From: Rodentolepis nana | Lineage: Eukaryota > Platyhelminthes > Cestoda > Cyclophyllidea > Hymenolepididae | Direction: 5' to 3' | DNA: 20,365 nt | Assembly (NCBI GenBank): GCA_900617975.1 | Contig: UZAE01012092.1 | Location: 1-20,365 of the forward strand | Shown: positions 9,126 to 19,075 of the stretch, piece after piece | Numbering within the stretch: position 1 is the stretch's first letter | Layout: every line of letters starts with the position of its first letter | Notes under the pieces: generated by a model | Told to the model about the DNA's origin: nothing | The model's input: only the letters and a program-made list of their open reading frames with translations | The model's database searches: none | Position numbers and translations under genes: made by a program

Positions 9126-10525
9126 AGAGAGAGGGATTATCGGTGATTGGACTAAGGCTCATGTGTTAACTTATGCAAATGATTTAATTATTCATTTCTA
9201 AATAAGAAAACGCCATTCTAGATTAAAGATTGATGAGATTCAGACAGGTTAAGTTACAATAAATCTCTGCCTTTTAGGGATGAACAATAATGGGGGAGTT
9301 TTAAAGGAACATAACTGGCAACATGACCAGAGGCTACAGAGAGAATTCACTATTCACTAATTAACACAACAAATCTCAAACTGGTATTGCCCCAAATAGC
9401 GATTGTAATGACATGTAAATTGAACTAGCTTCACAAGAGTTAATTCCTTGCCTCAGGTTAAAGTTAAGCACTTTAAAGCCTAAACGAGGCAAAGAAAATC
9501 AACCTTCAAATTGCAAGAAAGAGGGTGGTAAGGAGCTTATCAAGTCACGCACACAACTTCGGCTATCTTCAATTGACTGAAGGTTTCCTTTGCTGAAATA
9601 CTACTTCACTCTGAAAATGCTGGTGAGCTTTTTGCACAGACCACGATAGTAAGTGCCATCTGAAAGCTTGAAACCAATGAAATTGAAATTGGTTGCGAGT
9701 AATTATATTCATTAATTGAGGTCTTCTAAAATTTAGGCTAATATTAAATTTGAATTTCGCTTTTTAAATTTAAAGTTTAATTGTGTTATATTTATCTATC
9801 AACTGTTTCCAGTGAGCATAGAACAAAGGAGACTCCTGATTGGATAGGAGGTAGATGTGGCAGATGAGATTATCTGGATTAGAGAAATTTGGCCTCATTT
9901 GATCTTGTGATATTTCTGCTATGCCTTATCTGCAACAAACAAACGTCATTGTATGATAATTTTTTTATTTCACAGTTCAAAGTTTATTATATTAGTCGTA
10001 TTTCGATGGTCAGAGTTTAAAGACCAGATTTCACCTTCATATGAAAAGTCCCGATCGACATGTAAATCATTTCTTTCGAGTATGATTTAATTTTTGAGCC
10101 TTCCATCCCACCCATTTCACTGTTCCTCTACATATAATATGGAATGACATTAGTCTATCAATGACCTTTGCGTGTAAAAGTACAAAGTTAGGCCTAAGGT
10201 AGATTTAGTTATTTTAAAGTTATTTTGTGCTAATTTTTTCATATGATCAATTGTAATTAATGCGCCTGACTGAATGGGTTAAAAAGTCCGTCGGTAATTA
10301 GGTAATGAGTGTATCTACTCCAACCCATTTGTACTTCGGTTGACATCTCAACCTCCAATTCTTCAGCTGGCACTTCTCAGTCCACATCTCCTACTCTCAA
10401 ATACTGTCCATTGTATCGCATCTTTGTTACGCATTAACGGTCCCCTCCTTTCATCATTATCTTCAACCTTAGTTACTCATATCCGTAGAATCCTCTTCAG
10501 TTCTTTTGCTTCATTCTAATTATTG

Positions 10526-10544
10526 TATCTATCTATCTATCTAT
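10526..10544. repeat. (TATC)n tetranucleotide microsatellite
   Basis: About four and a half TATC units without interruption. Confidence 0.9.
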
Positions 10545-11422
10545 GCATGGGTAGAGAAGACTCAACTTACAAGGCAGTAGGGCAAAAAGCTGCACTTTCA
10601 TGCATTTGGACTCGTGTGTTAATGGGATTTCCGAAGAATTAATTAATACTGAACTTAGTATAAAAACTGTAATATCTAATTTCTTATTTGCCAAATCGAA
10701 TGACAAATTGACCCCTACTCAGAAGGCAAGTTTTCTATCATTTCAAGCCATGGAAATGGGAGAGTCACTAAATTAAAATTAGCGAATAAATGATGTCTGA
10801 ATTCTAATTTCCCCACACTCTTTTCTTCAGCTAAGATTCCAGCTAATTTGTCAAATGTCGTCGAATGCGTCAACTATGCACAAATAAACTAAAAGTGAAA
10901 GTTAGTCTTTATACACAGAAGTGAGACACTGAAATAATCGATACTCAACAATGGATAAACCACAAGGCCATTTGATACTTATTTTTCAACGCTTTCTGGT
11001 AGTTAAATGGACATTTCTCACTGTTGTGTTGCTATAGTAACGCACGCTTTTATTAGGTAAGAGAATACAACTATTTTAGGACATTAAATTTAATACATCA
11101 TTACGGTTCATTTATCTTTTGAAGTTTTATTGAAAACACGGAAATGCCCATTGTGATGTTCATAAAAATCTCCTTAAATGGAATTAAAGTTGTGAAAGTA
11201 TTAATTAAGTCATTCTGATAACTGGTGTGCACTTTTAAAAGTCAAACAAATGAAATAAATAATAATTAAGACTCTGGGAATAGAACCTTGAAGGGTGGAT
11301 AAAACTAAATATTTATTCTACGTGTATGCTGCTTGAACCAAATTTAGGTGGGCTCACAAAGGAGGCCAGTCACTGCCAAATCCCCTAGATCAAAGTCACC
11401 AGTAGACAGCGGAGAGGAAATA

Positions 11423-11433
11423 CCCCCCCCCCC
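11423..11433. repeat. C11 homopolymer
   Basis: Eleven uninterrupted C residues between GGAAATA and ATATTTC. Confidence 0.95.
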
Positions 11434-12106
11434 ATATTTCTTTTTTAATAGGCCCAATGAACTACTGCCTAGAACACGCAAATCTGATGCTTATTTAAGG
11501 TTCAAAAGAGCGTTTTTCATCAGTTGATAAAAATTAAATTGGACAGGGAGTAACGATGTACATGTTGAACAATTGCTTTCACTTATGCATATATATGTAT
11601 TTATAGAAGAAAGTTTTTTTAAAATTTAATTTAATTGTTCATCGTTGTTTCAGGGAGTGGCAGGCACGCATGCCAAGTCATGGACCGACGCCTATGGATG
11701 CACGTTCAGTGATGTGGGTGAACACACACACTCACACATCACTGGCTAATTCTGGGTAAACGCAGACTTAGCAGAATGCAATTTGTTCAAGGGAATTACT
11801 CCATTGCGCCGTCTCTTTACGCAATTCAAATGGATCTGATTAAATCGTTGTCATATTACTTCAACGGTAGCATATAACGATCACTTTCCATCATAATGAT
11901 TTTGACTATTAATGACTTAAGATCCACTTTATGATCACTTAACTACTATCCAATAAGTATTCAACTCAAGAAGCTGTAATATCATGAGTATAATTTTCTG
12001 AACGTGCTTTTGGAGATCTGCATATCGTGATTTCAACACAAAATCGATTATGGCTCTCAATATTTGAGTCCAAATTCTTTCTTCATAGACAAGATTTATT
12101 AAAATT

Positions 12107-12752
12107 TATAGCAAATGAGAGGGTTTATGATATTTACCATTAGCCACTGGGTTGACTTCGAGCTTCACAAAGTGAAGGAACATCAAAGTTACAAAGAGTG
12201 GAGAGGGGGAACAGAAGAGTGATTCACAGATGTAAAAGAGTCAGACACAAGGGTAGAAAAAAAAGTAAGGTGAGATGGGTACTGTGAAATTGGTTGAATA
12301 GGACATACAGTAGGGTCACTGTAGTATGAAGTCAGACTTGTTTAAGGGGTGAGCAATAGACTTACCTCCATGTGGTGCACCCTGGGCAACGTATACTTAT
12401 ACGGCTAAAAAGTCTATATGTCGGCAATTGACTTCTGGCTTCAAATTACTATGACCTGACTGTTTGTCCTATTCGACCCTTCCACAGCACTCATATAACG
12501 TTTTCTCTGCCTTTGTACATGTTCGTCTCTTACATCTGTGAATCAGTACTTTGTCGCCCCCCCCCCAAACTCCCGAATTTTTCTCACTTTGATGTTCCTC
12601 CTCATCTCTCTGTGAAGCCCGAAGTCACCTAAAGGGCTAATGATAACTTTCAAACAGCCCATCATTTGAGATAAATAAATAGACTTGTATACAACATGAG
12701 TATACGTTGCCATGGGTGCCCCCACGTGCACGGATCTCTTAATATAGATGCA
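12107..12752 (-). mobile_element. SINE-like retroposon, copy 6a (split host copy)
   Basis: Old minus copy interrupted by copy 6b. Its 3' and body part is 12107 to about 12333: GCAAATGAGAGGG, then a body with AACATCAAAGTTACAAAGAG and the GTTGAATAGGACATAC segment. Its head continues beyond the insertion at about 12689-12752 with ACATGAGTATACGTTGCC, GGGTGCCCCCACGTG and a badly eroded end. The head part is diverged, and the right border is inferred from a weak AAATTTA direct repeat (about 12102 and 12754). It is older and more decayed than the copy inside it. Confidence 0.75.
12346..12680 (+). mobile_element. SINE-like retroposon, copy 6b (nested inside 6a)
   Basis: Plus copy from GGGGTGAGCAATAGACTTAC to the tail GATAAATAAAT. 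The 8-bp word AGACTTGT lies just before it (12334-12341) and directly after its tail (12681-12688). It duplicates host-copy sequence, as expected for insertion into copy 6a. Four bases (TTAA) separate the left word from GGGG. The hairpin CGTAT-ACTT-ATACG is kept with a loop change. The 3' stem-loop is degraded (TTTCAAA and TTTGAGA). The 62-codon minus frame at 12543-12731 is a shadow of this junction. Confidence 0.85.
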
Positions 12753-13061
12753 TAAATTTAGAACTTCACTAAGGGTAATAAAATGAATGGCAATCTATTA
12801 ATGAACAAAGAACACTTTTAATTCGTTGAAATGGCAATATTTTATCTGCAGAGCTACTCGAAGATGCAGCCTCCCAAAGTGCTATACATGTAATATTCTC
12901 ACAGTGCATATAATCGCTCTTGCTGCATAAAAAAACAAAATGTTATTCCTCTTTTCCAAGAATATTATTATCCCACTGATTTTTGGCTTAGGCTATTGGC
13001 AAACATGATTTGCATGAGTGCATTTGTTGTTAAGGAATGTCATTGATAATATTTGGAGAGA

Positions 13062-13365
13062 GGGGTGTGCGATAGACTTACCTCCACGTTTTGCACCCTG
13101 GGCAACGCATACTCATACGCAAATAAGTCTATTGACTTCTGACTTCTAACTACCATCATCCCACTCTGTGTCATATTCGTCTACTTCCACAGTACTCACC
13201 TCACCTTTTTCTACCTTTTTGTCCTTCTCTTTTACTTCTTTGAAACACTCTTCTGTCCCCCCCTATCGATTTTTTTCACTTTGATGTTCCTTCCCTTCTG
13301 TAAAGCCTGAAGTCAACTAAAGGGTTAATGATAACCATCAAAACGCCTCCCATTTGATATAAATA
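13062..13365 (+). mobile_element. SINE-like retroposon, copy 7 (perfect 14-bp TSD)
   Basis: Plus copy from GGGGTGTGCGATAG to the tail GATATAAATA. AATATTTGGAGAGA occurs at 13048-13061 and 13366-13379, a perfect 14-bp target-site duplication. The head has small changes (CACGTTTTGCACC in place of CACGTGGTGCACC, and AACGCATACTC). The segment between AAGTCTAT and TTGACTTC is shortened. The 3' stem-loop retains ATCAAA/TTTGAT. Confidence 0.92.
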
Positions 13366-13379
13366 AATATTTGGAGAGA

Positions 13380-14114
13380 AGTTGCGTGAGAAATCTGTGT
13401 GAAGCAATAAAAGCGAAGAGGCTGTTGCGACCCTATTAGTGAAGTGAAAGTGGCGTGTGTGATCCGTGATTGAAAAGAAAGATAAAAGGGGTTTAGGTTA
13501 GTGATCAAGCTGATTCAGTGTTTGCAACATCGAGTGCTCAGTGTTGGTATCATTTATTTTCTATTTAGTATAGTCTTTTGGATGTAAGTGATTCCTATCC
13601 TATTAAATCAACAAACAGCAGCACAGGGAAATAAATAATGCATGATATGGAATTTTCGAGTTAGTCTGGATAATGAAAATGATTAAAAAGAGGGGAAAAC
13701 ATGGCCTAATGGCGCCTACCGGTCTTCACAGGTGACCTTGATGAGTGCGGTGGTAGGATGTGTTCAAGACTACGGGGGTTTCTTGACAAATGACCAAAGC
13801 GGCAACAGTCTTTACCAAAAATGTTATTGGCAGTTAAGGATGACTGGAAATTGCATAAAATGTGTTCTTTCAGAAAGTTAAAAGGGTCATCGTGTATTTT
13901 GTATTCCCATAGAAAAAATTTTCAAAAATACACATATTGCGCAAACAAATAAAACGATCGAATAAAGTAAACATAAAAGCCCCTACTATTGTGAATTGCA
14001 ACAATTTACGCCCTCTAAATTGGGATATTTTCAGTCGGTTGTGTTAAAAGTACTAATATCGTAAATAAGCAAAAAACCTATTACACAACATACGATATCC
14101 CAAGGATGGATTTT
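13380..14114. other. Spacer between copies 7 and 8
   Basis: No supported gene. The first ~200 bases are GC-richer than the surroundings, carry TTCAGTG and CTCAGTG words and end near a GATGTAAGTG splice-donor-like word (13581-13590). This could be an untranslated exon or chance. The rest is AT-rich and unremarkable. Confidence 0.4.
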
Positions 14115-14128
14115 ACTTTATAGTGAAG

Positions 14129-14424
14129 GGGGTGTGCGATAGACTTACCTCCACGTAGTGCACCCTGGGCAACGTACATTCATAAGGCAAAAAAGTCTAT
14201 CAATCGGCAGTTGACTTCTGACTTCAAATTGCCATGACCCCACTGTATGCCATATTCGCCTAATTTCACAGTACTCACCTGATGTTTTTTCTACCTTCGT
14301 CTTTGAAGCACTCTTCTGTTACCCCCCCCCCTTTCCACTTTGATGTTCCCTTCCCTCTGTGAAGCCTGAAGTCAACTAAAGGGCCAATGATAACTATCAG
14401 AACGCCTGCCATTTATATAAATAA
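14129..14424 (+). mobile_element. SINE-like retroposon, copy 8 (14-bp TSD, one mismatch)
   Basis: Plus copy from GGGGTGTGCG to the tail TATATAAATAA. ACTTTATAGTGAAG (14115-14128) and ACTTTATAGTAAAG (14425-14438) flank it, 13 of 14 identical. The long-range stem is perfect over 10 bp: AGTTGACTTC at 14209-14218 and GAAGTCAACT at 14368-14377. The body lacks the TGTGTCTGTCTC segment (TTCTACCTTCGTCTTTGAAGC), an internal deletion of roughly 20 bases. The 3' stem is damaged (TATCAGA opposite TTATATA). Confidence 0.92.
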
Positions 14425-14438
14425 ACTTTATAGTAAAG

Positions 14439-15264
14439 CCTATAGTAGACAGGGAGGCCTTACAATTCATTTATTTTCTGAACAGCAATTGAAATGGCAT
14501 AACAGAAATTTCGCTGAAATATAATGAAAAATTGAGTTATCACGTCGAATTATTTCATTTCTTTCATCTCCGAATCAATCAACCTGTCCAAGTTCTCCTC
14601 AATGAATAATCTAGTCATATCCTTGCGCTGCCAAGTTCAAATTGCGGGACTTGTCGTCAAAATTGCTGAAAAAGAGTTTCCACTTTAGTAAGTTACCCTG
14701 TTTTTTTCGCCAGTGGTTTCGCAGAAATTGGTAGATGGCGTCATCCCAAGGTTGTTTGCTGTTCCCCTGGTGTAGCAAATTATAGCTGCATAATAGACGT
14801 CGAGATGCTGTTGTTATTAGTGCTGTTATAGCTCGCATCTACTCAAAGTAATTTTCAACTTTGAAAAACGGCTAAAAATTTCAATAATCAATAAATAAGA
14901 GAGGTGTGTCAAGGTACTAAAAAGTCTCATTACACTTGTTTTTAGTATTTACTAACTGACATCGGTTAGTAGGAAGTACAATTATTAATCAAGGTGAATT
15001 GGTCGAAATAGGTTTTGATTGTGAAGAGCTGATATTACTTGCTTTCACTTTTGGAACTAAATTATTTAGCTGTAATTAATAAGAAAATTCGAGTTACAAA
15101 ATTCCTGTTTAATGATTCATATGGAGTCAGATAACCATGTTAATGCGCTAATAGCGGTTATTTGCCATTTCGATCAATTTGTTCCTCCTATTACTTCCAA
15201 TTCAACAGCAAGAGTATCTTAGCTATCTTAGTACCAAGCATGAGATAATTTAAATAAAGAAATG
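14439..15264. other. Spacer without a supported gene
   Basis: AT-rich unique DNA. The minus frame at 14611-14838 (75 codons) is locally less AT-rich than its surroundings, but I recognise no domain in its translation and see no splice or promoter context that would make it a gene. Confidence 0.5.
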
Positions 15265-15279
15265 ATATTCAAATAGTAG

Positions 15280-15611
15280 GGTGTGCGATAGACTTACCTC
15301 CACGTGGTACACCCTGGGCAACGTATACTCATACGGCAAAAAGGTCTATTAACCGGCAGTTGACTTCTCACTTCAAACAACAATGACCCCTCAGTATGTC
15401 ATTTTCGACTTCTTCCACAGTACTCACCTCACATTTATTCTACCTTTGTGTCTATCTCTTTTACATCTTTACAACACTCTTCTGTTCCCCTTCCCCTCTC
15501 TCGACTTTTTTCACTTTGATATTCCTTCCTCTCTGTGAAGCCTGAAATCAACTAAAGGGCTAACGATAAATATCAAAACGCCTGCCATTTGATGTAAATA
15601 AACAAATATAT
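15280..15611 (+). mobile_element. SINE-like retroposon, copy 9
   Basis: Full-length plus copy from GGTGTGCGATAGACTTAC to the tail GTAAATAAACAAATATA. AAATAGTAG at 15271-15279 and 15612-15620 is a 9-bp duplication, extendable to 13 of 15 matches. The 3' stem-loop has TATCAAA opposite TTTGATG, which keeps a 7-bp stem with one T-G wobble. The 3' arm of the long-range stem has one substitution (GAAATCAAC). Confidence 0.9.
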
Positions 15612-16031
15612 AAATAGTAGCTAGATTGCCTGAGCTCATATTTATTTTGAGGCATCATGAATACCAATTAATTTGGTGAAGTTATCGACAAACTGGTTAC
15701 AAATTAACGCATAATTATGAATAATAATAAAATACAATTCAACCAATGGCTTTATGTGATTATCTTACGAGTGTATTTGATTGAAAGGAGAAAATATAAG
15801 AAGTAACCCATCAAATCAATTAGCATCACGCCTTAATGATTCTAATATTTTTCTTGGTGATCTCCGCACCAACTTGTTTGCACTCTCCTGTAACTGTAAG
15901 TCACAAAGTTTTGATTCGAACAAACTGTTTCCATAATTTGCGTTTTGGCTTTAAATAGGCCAGAACATATACAATTTTGACATTTTCTGAAATTTATGCT
16001 AAAAATTAAGACATTTATCGCAAAATAACGC

Positions 16032-16052
16032 ATATATATATATATATATATA
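16032..16052. repeat. (AT)n microsatellite
   Basis: About ten uninterrupted AT repeats. Confidence 0.95.
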
Positions 16053-16620
16053 TCAACAGACTTACTAACTTAATTGAAAAAATTAAACTATTAAATGGAC
16101 ATGCCGCAAGCTAGACGGGCATAGTGGTGTGGCATTTATAATAATTAACGCACCTGTTATTAATCTTCTTCCCTTCCAGCTAAAAAAAGAGGCAAATACG
16201 TAATGTAAATATCAGATGATGACACACAAAGTGCAGAAATCAAAGGTTTGCAAGGCCACGGAATATCTTGCATGAATCTAGATGCAATGTCATAAGATAC
16301 ATCCACTTACAATGCTAGGAAATTCAGTAATTACATCGGAATGGTGACTGATTGCATCTCTAATAAGAAACCAAACATTTTAAGGAGTATTAAGGGTATA
16401 TTTAAGTAAGCAACACCCAAACAATCCTCAACAAGGATAGCGTGTAAATTAGTTGGCTTTGTTCACTTAAAATTGCCTCCAATCAGACAGAAAATGACAA
16501 AATTCTCTGATAATTTCACTACCTACTGTATGTGTTTTAGGAGAGCATATTTATATAGGAATTCGGTTTCTTAAACTTTGAGATTCAATAGGCATACTCA
16601 TACACATACCCCAGTGGAGA

Positions 16621-16630
16621 GGGGGGGGGG
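16621..16630. repeat. G10 homopolymer
   Basis: Ten uninterrupted G residues between GTGGAGA and AATTC. Confidence 0.95.
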
Positions 16631-17149
16631 AATTCAATTCCTTCAGTAAGTTAATGTTGGCGCTAGGTGATTCACCTATTATCATAAGCACATTTCGATT
16701 CACTGATTAAATGGCTTTCACTTGCCTTCGCCTTCAAAATTTTCTTTTTCTCCCATTGTCTACTTCAATTCTGTTAGTAACTGACCTTGTTAGTCTGGCA
16801 GGGGCAATAGCTTGTTCCCACTCTGGGCCGGAGCCAATCACGTTATTGGCAGATCTATTATTTATGCTTAGCTAAGTTGACTGTTTTACGGCGTTTGCTA
16901 GTTAGTTGACAGACAATAAAAATATGATTTTTTGACGCTAGGAGAGAGGCAACAAAATGTAAGTTTCTAGTGGTAAGTAGGTCTCAATTAATGCGTTATT
17001 AATTATGAAATGCACTACTTGTACAAAGATGCAATAAAACGCCAGACTTTTTTTCCCAGTCTTGTCCCTATTCTTTACATCTTTTTCTAGGCCACACGTC
17101 AATTAAAAATTCAAAAGTAGAAAACTGCTTATTATATTTACCTTATTGA

Positions 17150-17403
17150 GGTGTACGATAGACTCACTTCCACGTGGTGCACCCTTGACAACGTATACTC
17201 ATACGGCAAAAAAAGTCTGTAAACTGGCAGTTGGCTTCTGACTTCAAACTACCATCACCGCACTCTACGTCATATTCGACCCCTTCCGTAGTACTCATCT
17301 CACCTTTTTTCTACCTTTGTGTCTATCTCTTTTACTTCTTTGAAACACTCTTCCATCCCCCCCCTCTCGACTTTTTTTCACATTGATGTTCATTCCCCTC
17401 TGT
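17150..17403 (+). mobile_element. SINE-like retroposon, copy 10 (3'-truncated)
   Basis: Plus copy with a good head (GGTGTACGATAGACTCACTT, GGGCAACG changed to TTGACAACG, CGTATACTCATACGGC) and body through CATTCCCCTCTG. It stops before the 3' arm of the long-range stem, so the 3' stem-loop and tail are missing. The sequence after 17403 (TAATTGAAGTTATTATTAG) resembles the family only weakly. A 6-of-7 direct repeat, TTATTGA (17143-17149) and TAATTGA (17403-17409), is the best target-site candidate and is not convincing. Confidence 0.85.
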
Positions 17404-17409
17404 AATTGA

Positions 17410-18573
17410 AGTTATTATTAGTTGTCCAAGGTCATTTTGAATGCAAAAAAATATCTGAAGATGATTTACAAGGTTTATTCACTATTGTGATAATTAATGA
17501 TCTATGCTCCCAGTCCAATATTATTAAATACATTCAAGGAATCGCTGAATAGAAATCAATGGAAACGGCAAGGCATAGAGGTAAACTGCGGGTATTCGCA
17601 TTTCTTTCGCCAAGCCAACTGCGTCCACAAACTATGACCAAGATGCAGACTTGCGTCAACATTTTGGCCGAGGGTGTCTCCCTATTCATTCATTCCAACC
17701 GGCTACTGACATTTAGCCCAATTTTACGATTCATTTACCATAATGAGTGAATAACCGGAAAGAGGCACCTTGGTTGCTGATAGAGGAAAATTTTCATAAT
17801 AAAAGCCGATTCCTGAGTAAGATTGCAATTTTCCTTTGCAGTTAGCACTGAATTGATTTTGGAGGATAAGGTAAAGCAAGGTTGGTCAATTGAATCTGTC
17901 TGTACACACAATCACTCAAAGTCTAAATTTAATGCTAACACCAACCTTAGGGTTTTCCTTTATAATTACCATTACTAAATATTTTTCCCATTTTATTTCC
18001 AATGTTATGGATAAGTAGCATAAAATACTACTGTGTCACGAAACGGCTGAATGGTCACGGCGCCAATAGGCCAATTTTTAGCTCTTCTCCAACTGACGGA
18101 CTGACAATATCATAAAGCAAAAACACAGAGGAGAGGACTAGTTGTCAGAATACTGATGTGGCCTTTGGATTTTCTTAATAAATAAGCACGACTTTCGGAC
18201 TGTATTACCCATAACAATTTAAGACAAAAGCGTTCCAACGAAATATGGGGTAAGCAGCAAATAGCATTAACATTAGAATAGGAAAATCAAGTGGCTAAAA
18301 GTTGCATACAGTCGGATAAGAAAGGTTTATATTATATTTAAAATTTCCGAAATGTCAAACAAATAAAATAATTAGAGGGTTAAATGTGAGCAGATCTAGT
18401 TTTCAAAGGTTGATAAAAGTAGCGCTGGGCCACTAGCCAATGCTGTTCCATTCAGTTGGAATGAAAATTGACCAACTTTCAATGGACTTTGAAACAAAAA
18501 TGGGGTCTTACGAATGGTGCTTACCAGGGTCTTCCGAAGTCACGGTTATGTAATTCAACAATAGTCGTAGAAA
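17410..18573. other. Spacer of about 1.2 kb without a supported gene
   Basis: AT-rich unique sequence. The plus frame at 17559-17750 (63 codons) shows no recognisable motif and is probably chance. Confidence 0.5.
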
Positions 18574-18581
18574 TCATTTAG

Positions 18582-18905
18582 AGTGTATTTATATCAAATG
18601 ACAGGCTTTATGATAGTCATTATTAGCCTTTTAGTTGACTTTGAGCTTCTTAGAGTGGAGAAACATTAAAGTTACAAAAAGTGGAGGGGGAGGGACAGAA
18701 GAGTGATGCCCAGATGTAAGAGTCAGACAATAAAGTAGAGAAAAGATAAGGTGAGGTGAATACTGTGAAAGTGGTTGAATATGCCATATAGTGGGGTCAA
18801 GGTAGTTTGAAGTCAAAAGTCAAATTCCTATTTATAGATTACGTTGCCATATGAGTATACGTTGCCCAGGGTGTACCACGTGGAGGTAAGTCTATCGCCC
18901 ACCCC
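18582..18905 (-). mobile_element. SINE-like retroposon, copy 11
   Basis: Full-length minus copy. On +, the tail complement TATTTATATCAAATGACAGG is at the left and the head TACCACGTGGAGGTAAGTC at the right, ending CCCACCCC. TCATTTAG at 18574-18581 and 18906-18913 is the target-site duplication (8 bp exact, 9 of 10 if extended). In element sense the long-range stem reads TTGACTTT/AAAGTCAA (arms at 18816-18823 and 18635-18642), a double change relative to TTGACTTC/GAAGTCAA that keeps pairing. The 61-codon minus frame at 18631-18816 is the repeat body. Confidence 0.9.
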
Positions 18906-19075
18906 TCATTTAGGGAATATCGTATTACCAAAACTTTAAATTCTAATTCTATCTAAGCGCATAACTAAACTGGAATAAAAGTGTGCTTGCATAATTGAGA
19001 GTTGAGAAGAGTTCATATCGGCTTTTGCCGTCAAGACAATAATGGCAGTCCACCATGAATATTATAAGTATTAAT

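Larger units (their letters stand above)
8699..12106. other. Spacer of about 3.4 kb, longest repeat-free stretch
   Basis: I see no gene and no copy of the retroposon family here. It is AT-rich with a G20 run (8990-9009), a G10 run (9116-9125), (TATC)n at 10526-10544, a C11 run (11423-11433) and a short AC-rich run at 11721-11738. No frame longer than about 66 codons occurs, and the one at 8892-9092 reads through the G20 run as a polyproline. Confidence 0.55.
15621..17145. other. Spacer of about 1.5 kb without a supported gene
   Basis: AT-rich, with a (TA)n microsatellite at 16032-16052 and a G10 run at 16621-16630. A GC-richer patch at 16790-16860 contains the inverted CCAAT pair GCCAATCACGTTATTGGC (16833-16850). 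The minus frame at 15842-16033 (63 codons) has no recognisable motif. Confidence 0.5.

Noticed and set aside
14611..14838. 75-codon minus frame
   Set aside because: No motif recognised, no splice or promoter context, and a length within chance expectation for 20 kb.
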